DNA of 64,000 nt from Paracandidimonas soli (GCF_004342005.1 NZ_SMBX01000003.1:62001-126000); one strand, 5' to 3'. Positions 1 to 9,325 are shown, counted from the stretch's first letter. A program made the numbers and translations. Notes: generated by a model not told the origin, from the letters alone.

Positions 1-654
1 ATCGTGCGTGGCCAGGCAGGTGAGCAGCCCCGGCTGGGTGCTGACCAGCTTGGTTTGCAGCGTGCAGTCGATCATGGTGCCTTGGGTAAGCAGAAAGTTG
101 CGATCCCCCAGCAGGCCGGCCACGGAGGGTGCCAGCTCCAGGGGCCGCAGCTTGTCGGCCAGCGGGCCGGCGTCGCTGTAAGGGCCGTTTGGGGCGCTGG
201 CTTGGCTGCCGCTTGCGCTGCCCCCGTCTGCGCCGCCCGCCTGCAGCGGGCTGGCCAGCCGCCGCTGTGCCACTTCATCGACAGGCGGCGGTGCTGCGGG
301 CGTCGATGGTGGAAGGACATAGGCGGGCGCAGGGACCGGCTGAGGTGCCAGGGGAGGCAAAGGCTTGGGTGGCGAAGGTCGCTCCACCCTGGGCGGCTTG
401 AGCCGGTTGGTGATTCCGCTTTGATCGGCTTCCAGGCCGCTGTCGCTGGCAGGCGCTGGTTCCCGGCTCCAGACTTTCAGCAGCACGCCGATGGCCACGG
501 CAATGGCCACCAGGATGGTGAGCCACAGAAAAGCGCGTGCGCCGCGTGGGGCGCTGCGCCCGGCGGTTTCCAGGTTCAGGGCTTCGCGCTCCAGGCCAGC
601 CGTGGGGGTCTGGCCCTGCTGCGGATCGGTGTCGTTCATGGGCTGTTCCTTCAT
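1..654 (-). CDS. virB10: VirB10-like T4SS core-complex protein (3' end truncated by window)
   Basis: VirB10 spans from the inner membrane to the outer-membrane pore and senses ATP use in type IV secretion. The 218 codons in the window show a short cytoplasmic N-terminus, one membrane segment near residues 37-53 (FLWLTILVAIAVAIGVLL), a long proline-rich linker (about residues 80-120) and the start of the periplasmic domain with NFLLTQGTMIDCTLQT, a family hallmark. The chosen ATG at 654 overlaps the stop of virB9 as ATGA; a second ATG at 639 is possible. The gene runs off the left edge. Confidence 0.9.
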   Translation of the reverse strand, partial: MKEQPMNDTDPQQGQTPTAGLEREALNLETAGRSAPRGARAFLWLTILVAIAVAIGVLLKVWSREPAPASDSGLEADQSGITNRLKPPRVERPSPPKPLPPLAPQPVPAPAYVLPPSTPAAPPPVDEVAQRRLASPLQAGGADGGSASGSQASAPNGPYSDAGPLADKLRPLELAPSVAGLLGDRNFLLTQGTMIDCTLQTKLVSTQPGLLTCLATHD

Positions 655-1502
655 GGCGTAATCTCCCGAATCCGCAGCGTCGGTACAGGCGCTGCCGCGC
701 CTTTCACTGTGCGCCGGACAGCGGGGGAAGCTGTGCCGGTGTGGGCGGGTACAGGGATCAGGCCGAAGGCTTCGTTATGGATGGCCAGCACCTGGTTGCC
801 CAGGCGCAGATGCCAGCGTGGCGAGGTGCGATGCAGCACCATCGTGCGTTCATCGGCCATGTGATAGTTGGTGATGACTTCCTGGCCGTCAGGGGTCACG
901 CGGTATACCGTGGGCATGTCGGTTTCCGGAGGAAATTGCAGCCAGGTATGGCGGCCATCATCCCAGGCGTGAACGGGCGCGAGGCTGGCGTCGCCACTGC
1001 GCGTGTACGCCTGCCAGTTCATCGTGCCGGCGGATGCCTGTAACGAGCGCTCAACCGCTGCCTTCCGGGCGGCCTGTGCCTTCATGCGGGCTTCTACTTC
1101 CGGGTAGCGCATCACCAGCTTGTAAAGGGCCGGTGAGCCGCGGTCGTGGCTGTAAGACAGCCGGAAGCTGTATTCGCGCCGGTCGGTGATGACAATGAGG
1201 TTGGTGTCGGCGTCTTCGGCGGTGGGCTTGAAGAACAGGTGGTGGTTCTTGTACGTGAAGGCGTAAGCCTGACTGTCGCCAAAGACGTGATACTGGTAGG
1301 TTTCGCCGGGTTCCAGCTGGATGTGGGTGGCGACACCGATCACCGCATCCAGCTGGATCACGTTGGCCGGGTCATAGTTGACATAGCGCACCCGATGGTC
1401 GAGCCGTGAAGCGCGGGGCGTCTCCAGCGCCCAGGCGCTGGCCGGCAGGGCCAGGCACAGCAGCAGCGCCACCGCCCGCCTGCGTGGGAAGAGTTCAAAC
1501 AT
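651..1502 (-). CDS. virB9: VirB9-like T4SS outer-membrane core protein
   Basis: VirB9/TrbG forms the outer-membrane ring of the type IV secretion core with VirB7 and VirB10. The 283-residue protein starts with a Sec signal peptide (FPRRRAVALLLCLALP, cleaved after AWA) followed by the N-terminal beta domain (DHRVRYVNYDP) and the C-terminal domain with LRLGNQVLAIHNEAF. The start at 1502 is the first ATG that gives a signal peptide; the open frame extends upstream into virB8 DNA but that extension is antisense-like filler. It is translationally coupled to virB10 downstream and lies 25 bp after virB8. Confidence 0.92.
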   Translation of the reverse strand: MFELFPRRRAVALLLCLALPASAWALETPRASRLDHRVRYVNYDPANVIQLDAVIGVATHIQLEPGETYQYHVFGDSQAYAFTYKNHHLFFKPTAEDADTNLIVITDRREYSFRLSYSHDRGSPALYKLVMRYPEVEARMKAQAARKAAVERSLQASAGTMNWQAYTRSGDASLAPVHAWDDGRHTWLQFPPETDMPTVYRVTPDGQEVITNYHMADERTMVLHRTSPRWHLRLGNQVLAIHNEAFGLIPVPAHTGTASPAVRRTVKGAAAPVPTLRIREITP

Positions 1503-1527
1503 GGGGGTTCCTTCTGATCCGGGGGGG

Positions 1528-2214
1528 TCAGCGCGACAGGTCGGCAGCCAGGTCGTAGCGAACAACCTGAAAGCCCAGCGGGTTGCGACGGGCGACGGCT
1601 TCGGTGAGGGGAACGTCGGCGTACTGGTAGGCCATGGTGGCAATCAGGTGCCGCGTCCTGGTGATGTTGCCGGTAGAGACTTCACGTTCCGTTCTGGTGA
1701 AACGGACAATGGCTGCCTGATTGGCGCCCAGAGTGATGGAATGAACCTGAACATCCACCGTACCCAGGGTGCCAAGCCGCGTAGTCACGGCATCCGACCC
1801 TTCAAAACGCTTGCCGTACTGCACTTGAATGGATGGCGAGGACAGCAGGGCGCAGGTGTCGAATTGCTCCTGGATGGTCTGCCAGCTGTAGCCTTCGCAA
1901 TTCAGCACGTAGGTGTTCAGGAAATACTTGGCGATGCGCTGGCCGTAGTCTTCCATCGGTTCACCCAGGGTGCTGACATGCTCGATGCTGCCGGTGGCGT
2001 TATCCACGCGCACTACATACATTTCGGGCGGCTGCTTCAGGGGCGTCAATCCCGCCACGGCAGCGACAGCGGCAAAGGCGATCAGCCCCGCGCCCATCGC
2101 AACCTGCCAGGCGCGCTTGCGGCTGGTGACCAGTTCGCCCAGGTGGTCGCGCTCCAGGCCGCGTGATTGCTCCAGCCAGGCAGCGACATCTTCAGACTTG
2201 AGAGGTTCTGCCAC
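1528..2214 (-). CDS. virB8: VirB8-like T4SS inner-membrane assembly factor
   Basis: VirB8 is a bitopic inner-membrane protein that nucleates assembly of the secretion channel. The 228-residue product has an N-terminal cytoplasmic tail, one transmembrane segment at about residues 38-56 (VAMGAGLIAFAAVAAVAGL), then a periplasmic NTF2-like domain with YFLNTYVLNCEGYSW and a C-terminal NPLGFQVVRYDL, all as expected for the family. It sits 3 bp after the small lipoprotein gene and 25 bp before virB9, in the canonical B7-B8-B9-B10 order. Confidence 0.93.
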   Translation of the reverse strand: MAEPLKSEDVAAWLEQSRGLERDHLGELVTSRKRAWQVAMGAGLIAFAAVAAVAGLTPLKQPPEMYVVRVDNATGSIEHVSTLGEPMEDYGQRIAKYFLNTYVLNCEGYSWQTIQEQFDTCALLSSPSIQVQYGKRFEGSDAVTTRLGTLGTVDVQVHSITLGANQAAIVRFTRTEREVSTGNITRTRHLIATMAYQYADVPLTEAVARRNPLGFQVVRYDLAADLSR

Positions 2215-2217
2215 AGT

Positions 2218-2355
2218 TCAGACTCCTTTGAAAATCGGTGCGCTGGCGTTCACCGGCACACGCGGCCCGTCAGCAGGCTGTGGGGGTTGGGGCGCATGAA
2301 AGGCGCAGCCGGCCAGCAGCCCGGCCAGCGCCAGGGCGGCAATGAGTTTTTGCAT
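2218..2355 (-). CDS. Small VirB7-like lipoprotein
   Basis: This 45-codon gene encodes a lipoprotein: a hydrophobic leader followed by the lipobox LLAGC (Cys at residue 17) and a short proline-rich tail (HAPQPPQPADGPRVPV). VirB7 lipoproteins are short, poorly conserved and anchor VirB9 in the outer membrane. Position between virB6 and virB8, the place of virB7, supports the call; sequence alone shows only that it is a small lipoprotein. Confidence 0.75.
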   Translation of the reverse strand: MQKLIAALALAGLLAGCAFHAPQPPQPADGPRVPVNASAPIFKGV

Positions 2356-2432
2356 GGAATGGGCTCCTGTGCTGCCGCGTGGGCAGAAGGAAGGGTGTGA
2401 TGGCCCCGCTTGGGCAGCGGGTGGGGAAAGGC

Positions 2433-3383
2433 TTACTTGGCGCGCAGGCGCAGCATGCTGCGCAGACGTAGAACAGAGAACGCGCCCCGGGCGGCGGAGC
2501 CGACACCGAGTTGAGCGCCGAAGCCGTTGGAGAGGCCGGCGGCAAGGCCGGGGATCAGAATCATGATGACGAGGCTTGCGGCTCCGACCAGAACTTGAGC
2601 TCCGAACAGCGAAAGCACATCGGCCATCCCTGTTTCTATTTGGTCAGCTATCATGCGGATCAGCTGGATGTTGAGCTGCAGGATAAGGCCGAAGACCAGG
2701 CCCGCAAGCAAGGCGAGGAAGACAAAGTTCAATGCCTGTGAAACCCAGTTATTGAAGAGAGGTTTTGTTGGCTCGAACAATGTCGCGGCGATGAAGAGCG
2801 GCCCTGCTGCAACCACCAGTGCCATGCCGACTTTGCAGACCACCACAATGACCATGATGATGCTGCCTACGACGGCCGCATTGATCCGTAATAGTGTCGC
2901 CAGGATGCTGACCAGCACTTCCCTGGTGGAAGGCATGAAGTTGTACCAGGGCCGGTCGCTGGAACCCAGCATGGCATTGGATGCCTCACTGGTCTCGTTC
3001 TGAAGCTTATCGACTTCTGCCGCCACGTTGCCCGTGCCGAGCGCGAGCTGTGTGACATCGTCAGGCAGTGCGATCATGGTTTTGGCGATGTCGTTCTGAT
3101 ACAGGCCGCCTGCCCCAAAGATCATAGACACAATCGCCACGAGAATGGCCTTGCGGAAGAACTCTGTGACGGTCATATTGCTTTGACCGTGCATGAGTGC
3201 AAACGCATACACAACGAATTGCAGAGTCAGGCTCACTACGATGACCGGCATGAGTGCTTCGAACAGTGCCTGCATCGGCCCGTTGACAGCATCGCTGAGG
3301 ATGCCTTCGGTTTGCGTCATGACCCATTCAGCTATGTTGCTTGGCGTGGTGGGTGCTGCGACGGATGGAGTGAGGCTGGCCAT
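2433..3383 (-). CDS. virB6: VirB6/TrbL-like polytopic T4SS membrane protein
   Basis: VirB6 is the polytopic inner-membrane channel component. The 316-residue protein has a hydrophobic segment at about 46-64 (VIVVSLTLQFVVYAFALM), another near 85, and four or five more between 170 and 290, including IIMVIVVVCKVGMALVVAAG and LNFVFLALLAGLVFGLIL. The central loop NFMPSTREVLVS and following GPLFIAATLFEPT match the TrbL/VirB6 core. It follows virB5 by 11 bp, as in other VirB operons. Confidence 0.9.
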   Translation of the reverse strand: MASLTPSVAAPTTPSNIAEWVMTQTEGILSDAVNGPMQALFEALMPVIVVSLTLQFVVYAFALMHGQSNMTVTEFFRKAILVAIVSMIFGAGGLYQNDIAKTMIALPDDVTQLALGTGNVAAEVDKLQNETSEASNAMLGSSDRPWYNFMPSTREVLVSILATLLRINAAVVGSIIMVIVVVCKVGMALVVAAGPLFIAATLFEPTKPLFNNWVSQALNFVFLALLAGLVFGLILQLNIQLIRMIADQIETGMADVLSLFGAQVLVGAASLVIMILIPGLAAGLSNGFGAQLGVGSAARGAFSVLRLRSMLRLRAK

Positions 3384-3394
3384 GGTGTGCCTGC

Positions 3395-4099
3395 CTATTC
3401 AGCTGCGCCGGGGGATGAGTCTGACGCTGGCTTGTTCCCAAACCATCCGCCATAGACACGTTCAGCCCGGGCCTGCAGCAGTTGTCGTTCCGCATCCAGT
3501 TGCTGTGCGGCAAGCTGAATGCGGGTCTGTTCGGCTGAGATATTCGCTTGCTCAATCTGAATCCGCGCCTGCAGTTCAGCAATTTCCTTGGGGTTTGTCG
3601 TTTGATTGATCTGATCCTGCAGGGCATCGACGTTGGCCAGCCGCTGAGTCATCGAATCGTAGGCCCGTTCACTCATGGCTTTCGCGGTGGCCTCAATGTT
3701 CAGCGACCGCTTGGATAGCTCTTGTCGGTCTTCGGCGAAATTCACCGGGGCCAGGACATCATCCGTGATGCGGGAAACATCCCCGTTCAAGCCTGAGCTG
3801 CCAGAACGGTTCAGCAGGTCCTGGGCGTTGGACGGCAGCGCAGCGCGAAGCTGGTCGCGGATGGCGTAATCATTGGGAATGACACCGTAGCCGCTGGACT
3901 GCGTGAATGCGGCAAGCTGCTCCCTGGCTGTTGCCAGTTGATCCGTCAGGTTCTTAAGCTGGTCGCGGGCGGTCAGCAGCTGTTCTTGCAACTGGGCTAT
4001 GGTTGCAGCATCGACCGTAGGGATGCCGCTGGCGCAGGCAGGATTCATGAAAACAGCGGCCAGGGCAATGCCCGCCGCAAGGTGCTTGTAGCGTGTCAT
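3395..4099 (-). CDS. virB5: VirB5-like minor pilin / T4SS periplasmic protein
   Basis: VirB5 proteins sit at the tip of the conjugative pilus and help adhesion. The 234-residue protein has a signal peptide (LAAGIALAAVFMNPACA) and then is almost wholly alpha-helical: a heptad-rich stretch at residues 35-70 (QLQEQLLTARDQLKNLTD) and a second at 150-210 rich in Gln, Ala and Glu. This coiled, helical make-up and position before virB6 fit VirB5. No upstream gene is close: a 206-bp AT-rich gap separates it from the divergent membrane-protein gene. Confidence 0.85.
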   Translation of the reverse strand: MTRYKHLAAGIALAAVFMNPACASGIPTVDAATIAQLQEQLLTARDQLKNLTDQLATAREQLAAFTQSSGYGVIPNDYAIRDQLRAALPSNAQDLLNRSGSSGLNGDVSRITDDVLAPVNFAEDRQELSKRSLNIEATAKAMSERAYDSMTQRLANVDALQDQINQTTNPKEIAELQARIQIEQANISAEQTRIQLAAQQLDAERQLLQARAERVYGGWFGNKPASDSSPGAAE

Positions 4100-4305
4100 G
4101 GGAGAACTCCGGGGGGGAACGGGGGGCGGCGTGCTAAGTCGCCGGATGGGGTGGCGCTTCAGACGAAGCGGTTAGATGCGTAAAACACTGCCAGTTGAGT
4201 ATGATTCTTCGGCCAAAAGCCGTCATTTCGACCACATTTAGTAGCCCGTCTTACTGATGGTTTTTCTAAGCTTAATCTTCCTCCCGAATTTGAGATTATT
4301 TTCTT

Positions 4306-5604
4306 ATGAAAATCAATGAAAAACGGACTCCAGAGAGAATCGTCGATGGCGATTTTGAGAAAGAAGCCATCTCCTCGAGCGCCAGGCTTTTCTACATCCT
4401 GATAACAATGACAATCATCTATGTTTTCGCGGGGATGAGTAAAATTGACAGAAATCAGGCGATGGATAATCTTAGGTCTATGAGTATTATCCATGCATTG
4501 ATTGTTCTTGCTGAAGGGGGGGCGCCACACAGAGAGATGCTTCGTCTGGATCTGACAAAATTCCACGCCCGCGCGAGGGCCGAAGTTGCCGAAAATGAAT
4601 TTATTCTTCCAGAGAAATTCGGGGATGGGTCAATTCAAAATGCAGGAATCTATGAGGTTTCGATGAGATTTGCTCCAGCTGCCACTTGCAAAGTCTCAGT
4701 GGTTGAAGCTAAGAAGGGAGTGGAGTTCTATGGCGCCAGTAGTTATATAGCAGGCGGCCTACACAAAATTTCTAGTGAGGATTCTCGTTTAGTCAGCTTT
4801 GGACGCTGTGGCGTCGGGTATGGTCAAGATTTTCATGCTTGGATTTTTAAGGATAAAAAAAACCAGATTCTTGTGGGGATTCCCAAATCATTTCAAGATT
4901 CATTCCCATATCTAAGACCGCCGACACCTGCGGAGCTATTCGTTATAGAAGAAACCGAAGAGATTAAGGGGCTGCTTCCGATGCTTGTGCAGGAGTACTT
5001 GGAAGTTAACGAGCCGTTTGTGTTGATCCACGTTCAAGCGCTACGACATGCTATCTTGCGCTACGCAGCGGAGAGACGGGGGGTTTATTACAGTGCCGAT
5101 GAATTAGAAACTGCAGTATCTCGGCTCTACGAAGAAGTAGAGGCACGGACCGGTTTTATAGGTATAAACGCAACGCATACAACGATCATCCGATTTGGGC
5201 CGATAGTAATTTTCATCGTTGCGTGGGAGCTGTGGCGCCGTGTTCGCCGAATCGCCCCGACAGTTAGACGCGATTCAACTTGGTTCCCGTTTGACGTACA
5301 GCTTCCCGTAGCAGAAGTGATGGCATCTCTGTTCGCTTTGGCGCCGTTCGTTTCAGCGCTGTTGATCACATATTTCTTTGTTGAATCTCAGGAACTGGGG
5401 GTGGTGATTTTTGATCGAATAGTAACGATCTCTGGCATTTTGGCTTTCGATTTTCCGTTGGCTCCGAGTCCAGGGTGGATCAGTAAAGACTATTGGGCGC
5501 TTACGCTTATCCCTCTCTTCGTTTCTCTGGCTGGTTTGTTGTTATTTACTTCACTTCGGCTGCTTGCGATTATCAGAGTCAATGCGAAAAATTTCGCGGA
5601 ATGA
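4306..5604 (+). CDS. Unrecognised membrane protein inserted against the T4SS operon
   Basis: This 432-residue product is not recognised. It has one membrane segment near residues 27-43 (LFYILITMTIIYVFAG), a soluble region of roughly 250 residues, and three or four membrane segments in the last 140 residues (FGPIVIFIVAWELW; VMASLFALAPFVSALLITYF; ALTLIPLFVSLAGLLLFTSL). It is transcribed opposite to every T4SS gene around it, and its base composition is visibly more AT-rich than its neighbours, as is its 200-bp leader. Both signs suggest a later insertion between virB5 and the rest of the cluster. A cargo role (defence, exclusion) is possible but nothing in the sequence shows it. Confidence 0.75.
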   Translation: MKINEKRTPERIVDGDFEKEAISSSARLFYILITMTIIYVFAGMSKIDRNQAMDNLRSMSIIHALIVLAEGGAPHREMLRLDLTKFHARARAEVAENEFILPEKFGDGSIQNAGIYEVSMRFAPAATCKVSVVEAKKGVEFYGASSYIAGGLHKISSEDSRLVSFGRCGVGYGQDFHAWIFKDKKNQILVGIPKSFQDSFPYLRPPTPAELFVIEETEEIKGLLPMLVQEYLEVNEPFVLIHVQALRHAILRYAAERRGVYYSADELETAVSRLYEEVEARTGFIGINATHTTIIRFGPIVIFIVAWELWRRVRRIAPTVRRDSTWFPFDVQLPVAEVMASLFALAPFVSALLITYFFVESQELGVVIFDRIVTISGILAFDFPLAPSPGWISKDYWALTLIPLFVSLAGLLLFTSLRLLAIIRVNAKNFAE

Positions 5605-5742
5605 TTCCTTGGGTTCGTCTGCGAAAAATTCGTTGCTGTCACGGAGGGCATGTTTCGCTAGCCATACGATCAACTTTCACTATGGGTAGTGCTCTGCCTC
5701 TCATAAGTCGATGAATCCAGATTAAATCCAGGCTTTTACGAC

Positions 5743-6123
5743 TTACCGCTTGGAAATGGCGGCTTGGTATTCGGTCTCTGAAATACGTCGGGCTTTTAGG
5801 TTGTTCGAGACAATTTCATCGTCAGCTTCCTTGTAGGCAATCTGTGCGCTGTCGCCCACAACCAGGATGTTGTCCGCGCCGTTTAGTGTGGCCGGCACGG
5901 TATTGGACCGGTATCCAACTTTGCCGAAGTTGTTCCATGCTGTTTCTGTGAACAGGAACGTGTCGTCGTTCCGTTCAATGTGGACCAGGGTTGGTGGGTA
6001 GCGACCGTTATCCGAGAACCAATGGCCGATGAATTTCTCGCCCTTCGGTTCGGTCTTGCATCCCGCCAGGATGCTTAGCAGGGCAGTGGCTCCGGAAGCG
6101 GCGATGAAATGTCTTCGATTCAT
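5743..6123 (-). CDS. Putative lipoprotein with twin-arginine-like leader
   Basis: The 126-residue protein begins MNRRHFIAASGATALLS and has a lipobox SILAGC with Cys at about residue 22, so it should be lipidated and exported; the RR pair followed by a hydrophobic stretch resembles a Tat leader. The mature part is small, polar and beta-rich (GHWFSDNGRYPPTLVHIER). No enzyme motif is seen. It lies in the T4SS cluster between the two hypothetical genes upstream and the inserted membrane-protein gene, so an accessory or surface-exclusion role is conceivable but unproven. Confidence 0.7.
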   Translation of the reverse strand: MNRRHFIAASGATALLSILAGCKTEPKGEKFIGHWFSDNGRYPPTLVHIERNDDTFLFTETAWNNFGKVGYRSNTVPATLNGADNILVVGDSAQIAYKEADDEIVSNNLKARRISETEYQAAISKR

Positions 6124-6132
6124 TGGGTGTTC

Positions 6133-6324
6133 CTATGGTGGTCGGTTATCAGTAATTCCCTGGCTGCGTTTGTACGCTGCCCAGGCGTCGGCCACGCTGC
6201 AAGCGTGTCCGGCAGTTGTAAGCCAGGCAGCACGTTCGTCTTGTTTCTGATTGTTCCACCAGGCCATGCCGGCTATCTCATCGGCAGAGGGCTGAGTTTG
6301 GAGGTTGGGAAGGTTCACAGGCAC
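6133..6324 (-). CDS. Small hypothetical protein in T4SS cluster
   Basis: A 63-residue soluble protein with MAWWNNQKQDERAAWLTTAG in its centre. No family is recognised. Its start overlaps the 3' end of the upstream gene by 10 bp and its stop lies 9 bp before the lipoprotein gene, so it is probably co-translated with both. The Trp-rich segment and small size resemble short accessory proteins often found in conjugative clusters, but this is only context. Confidence 0.6.
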   Translation of the reverse strand: MPVNLPNLQTQPSADEIAGMAWWNNQKQDERAAWLTTAGHACSVADAWAAYKRSQGITDNRPP

Positions 6325-6860
6325 AGGTCTGGTCCCTCCTGTTCATGCCGTGGGGACAGCCTTAGCGCATGGTCGAAGCGCGCGCCGATTAGGTCGGCCA
6401 CCCGCTGATAATCCTCCGGGGTGGGGCGCTGCCCATTCACTTCATGAACGTGCAGGCTGTAATACTTTTGCACACCTTGCTCAAAATAGGCACGATCCTG
6501 GCGCGGGTAGGTGGAGGAAAACCAGATATCAGGACTCTGGCGCGGGTCGCTGCATGACGGTTCGGTCACGCCGTAATCCTGGCTGTGTCGTTCGAGGTCG
6601 TCAGCGTCCACCGTCACCCGGTCAAGCTCGATGTCACGGGTGTTGGTTTCCCCGGCTTCCAGGTTTTCATGCGTCCAGTGTTCGCTGTAGACCGAGATCA
6701 GGAAAGTGTCTTCCGGGGTGTCTGCGTCCGGGCCGTGCAGGCTCAACCGCGTGTAGAAGTCCTGATCTTTGGCCGTCTGCAGATCATCACGAACCTGTAT
6801 CTGGCGCCGCTCTTCATCCAGCGCCTGCTGCTTCGCACGTTCGTTGGCGTTGTGTTTCAT
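6315..6860 (-). CDS. Hypothetical protein in T4SS cluster
   Basis: A 181-residue soluble, acidic protein of unknown function. The first 40 residues are charged and likely helical (ANERAKQQALDEERRQIQ). The remainder holds several conserved-looking aromatic patches (WFSSTYPRQDRAYFEQGVQKYY) but no motif I can name. It follows virB4 by 9 bp on the same strand and overlaps the next small gene, so it belongs to the mating operon. Confidence 0.65.
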   Translation of the reverse strand: MKHNANERAKQQALDEERRQIQVRDDLQTAKDQDFYTRLSLHGPDADTPEDTFLISVYSEHWTHENLEAGETNTRDIELDRVTVDADDLERHSQDYGVTEPSCSDPRQSPDIWFSSTYPRQDRAYFEQGVQKYYSLHVHEVNGQRPTPEDYQRVADLIGARFDHALRLSPRHEQEGPDLCL

Positions 6861-6869
6861 GGGGCATTC

Positions 6870-9314
6870 CTATGAAGTGGCCGGAACGATGCGGCCTTGG
6901 CGAACCGCATCCAGATAAACGGGTAGCCAGTTCGCTGGGTCAGGCCCGGCCTGGGCGACTGCCTGCTCCGCAATCTCTGCCATGTCGGGGCTGCCGGAGA
7001 ACACCAGCAATTCGTCTTCGCAGCCGGAGAGTTCCAGCTGGGCTACCGTGACGCTGGAGCCTTGCTTGACGAGGAACTTGCGGCTGGCCTCGCCCAGCGT
7101 TTTCAGTAGCTCGAATTCAGCGGGGGTGAGGCCGAAGCCTTCGATGTAATCGCGGGCCTTAGCCCTAGGGTTGGGTAGCAGAATCAACGTGGCTGTCTGC
7201 TGAACCAGTGAGGGGCCAACCGGGTTTTCGGTGATGGCACCCGGTTCCTGTGTAGCGAAGGCGAGTACCCCATTTTTCTTGCGGATGGTGCGGCTGGCGT
7301 CCTGCATGTCATCCTGGAAGTGCTTATCTTTCAGGGCGTGCTGACATTCGTCGTACAAGTTGATGATGCGCCGGCCATCATGCAGGGCGTCGATGCGGTG
7401 CTTCAAATACATGGTGGCCGCGCCGCGTACCGCGTCATCGTCCAGCAGTTCGGTAAGGTCAAAGCCAAAGATGGCCGGTTTGCCGTCATCCGTTGCGAGG
7501 CTCAGCTGATCTGCCGGGTTGTCGAACACCCAGCCATATTCACCGCCCCGGCACCACGGTGCCAGGCGTGCATGAATGGTGCTGGTGCTGTCATCCTCGC
7601 TATAAGGGTTGGGCAACAAGGTGTTCAAGGTGGACAGCGTGCGGGCTTCGCGGTCGATCAGTGTGGTCAGCTGCTGTACGGCTTGGGTAATGTCGGCATG
7701 TTGTCGGGTGGTGACTGTTTCACCCCGGCGTTCCGCCAGAAATACAACCAGTCGCACCATAAAGGCGACGTTGCCTTTCGTGGGTTCCATCTGAAATGGG
7801 TTCCAGCCGGTCGCTTCGCCAAGGCGGATATTGAAGTATCGCCCTCCCAGCGCCATGATGAGTACCTGCATACCCTGGTCTTTGTCCCACACCACACACG
7901 TAGCACCGAACTTCTGTGCCTGGGTGAGCAGCATGCCCTGCAGCACGGTTTTTCCGGTGCCGGTCATGCCGATAATCATGGTGTTGCCCGGGCGTCGCTT
8001 GCCCGTTTCGTCCAGGTCTTCCACCGAAGCATGGAAGTTGAAGAAGAACGGGCTGCCGGTCTGTGTCTTTAACATCGTCACGGCTGGCCCCCAAGGGTTG
8101 CCTGCGGGCTTACCGGTCAGCTGGTTATGCAGACTGGAGAAGCACAGGAAGTTGAGCGACGTGACCGGCACAGGGCGCGGACGCCAGTGCCAGTTGCCGG
8201 GCAGTTGCGCCCAGAAGCCAGCTTCCAGGGCTTTTTCCAATGGCCTGAAGCCGATGGCTTCTTCGGCCAGGGCGGTGGCTGTATGCGCCAGTGCCTGGCG
8301 CACGCCTTCCGCCGTGTCGCCATAAATGAGCAAGGTAGCGTGGTGGTCACCCAGACCAAGGCGGCCAGAGGTAAGGTCATCCATGGCCTGGGTCAGTTGG
8401 GCCACCTGGCTGCCGGCATCATCGCCGGAATCTACCAGCAGCTTTTGATGGCGCTTCACCAGCTTCTTTGCTGCGGCTCCGGTGTGGCTGCCCCAGGATT
8501 GGGTCAGTACAAACTCATGCGGCAGGCCCAGCAGCCGATCCAGATGGCCGGGCTTGCTGGCTTCCGGGTAGTCGCGCAGCTCCATCATGCCGAAGATGCG
8601 CGAGTCTGCCACAGTACGCAGTTCGCCAAGCTCGCCATGTTTGCCGAAGATGGGCCGGGCATAGGGCAGGGTGTCGCGTAGTCGTTCCCGCGAAACCGGT
8701 ACAGGCCGCTGCCGCCCTGAAAGCAGAAAGCCCAGGAACTCAGCGGTTTCACTAAAGGCAAAACCATTCCGATCCACAATCCCCAGCGTCTGCGGGTCGT
8801 AGCGGTACAGGCCCGCCTTGAGAGTGCGCAGAATGTCGTTCAGGCGGGCGATGGATTCCGTCTGCCAGTGCGCGATGCGCTGGCTGTCAGCCTTTTCCAA
8901 GCTGGCGAAGGTGCCAAGTATCGGATCCTCGACCGGGTGAATCAGCACTGACAGGTGCAGGTCATTCATCATCAGGCCGCTTGCGTCGAAGGTGGCGCGA
9001 TAGGCCGCGTCGAACCGGGAGGCGAAGGGTTGGTTGAAGGCGCTTTCCGGGTATTCGGTGACGCGGCGGCGGATGATGTGGGAATAGAAGCCGACCGACC
9101 CCATGGGCAGGCCGCGCAGCACGTTATGCAGGGCTTCAATCCATTCCTTCAGTTCTTCCTGTGCGTAGGCATCCGGTGCGCGCCCCGCCACCTTGATGAC
9201 GGCCAGGTACTCATGGTTATCGCAAGCGATGATCTGATCCGTGGCATGGTGGGAGTAGGGCAGATAGCGCGAAACCCGCCGTTCATCCACGGCAAGAGTG
9301 GCTGCAGCAGTCAT
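6870..9314 (-). CDS. virB4: VirB4-like T4SS ATPase
   Basis: VirB4 is the hexameric ATPase that powers pilus assembly and substrate transfer. At 814 residues it is full length. The Walker A motif GMTGTGKT lies near residue 450 and the Walker B-type segment IINLYDECQHAL near 650, followed by RKKNGVLAFATQEPG, typical of the family. The N-terminal half has the VirB4/TrbE region with YSHHATDQIIACDNHEYLAV. It lies 11 bp after virB3 on the same strand. Confidence 0.96.
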   Translation of the reverse strand: MTAAATLAVDERRVSRYLPYSHHATDQIIACDNHEYLAVIKVAGRAPDAYAQEELKEWIEALHNVLRGLPMGSVGFYSHIIRRRVTEYPESAFNQPFASRFDAAYRATFDASGLMMNDLHLSVLIHPVEDPILGTFASLEKADSQRIAHWQTESIARLNDILRTLKAGLYRYDPQTLGIVDRNGFAFSETAEFLGFLLSGRQRPVPVSRERLRDTLPYARPIFGKHGELGELRTVADSRIFGMMELRDYPEASKPGHLDRLLGLPHEFVLTQSWGSHTGAAAKKLVKRHQKLLVDSGDDAGSQVAQLTQAMDDLTSGRLGLGDHHATLLIYGDTAEGVRQALAHTATALAEEAIGFRPLEKALEAGFWAQLPGNWHWRPRPVPVTSLNFLCFSSLHNQLTGKPAGNPWGPAVTMLKTQTGSPFFFNFHASVEDLDETGKRRPGNTMIIGMTGTGKTVLQGMLLTQAQKFGATCVVWDKDQGMQVLIMALGGRYFNIRLGEATGWNPFQMEPTKGNVAFMVRLVVFLAERRGETVTTRQHADITQAVQQLTTLIDREARTLSTLNTLLPNPYSEDDSTSTIHARLAPWCRGGEYGWVFDNPADQLSLATDDGKPAIFGFDLTELLDDDAVRGAATMYLKHRIDALHDGRRIINLYDECQHALKDKHFQDDMQDASRTIRKKNGVLAFATQEPGAITENPVGPSLVQQTATLILLPNPRAKARDYIEGFGLTPAEFELLKTLGEASRKFLVKQGSSVTVAQLELSGCEDELLVFSGSPDMAEIAEQAVAQAGPDPANWLPVYLDAVRQGRIVPATS

Positions 9315-9325
9315 GGTGGCGTCCT

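Noticed and set aside
4-864. Open frame on the plus strand at the left edge
   Set aside because: It is antisense to virB10 and virB9, which have clear family motifs, signal and membrane segments.
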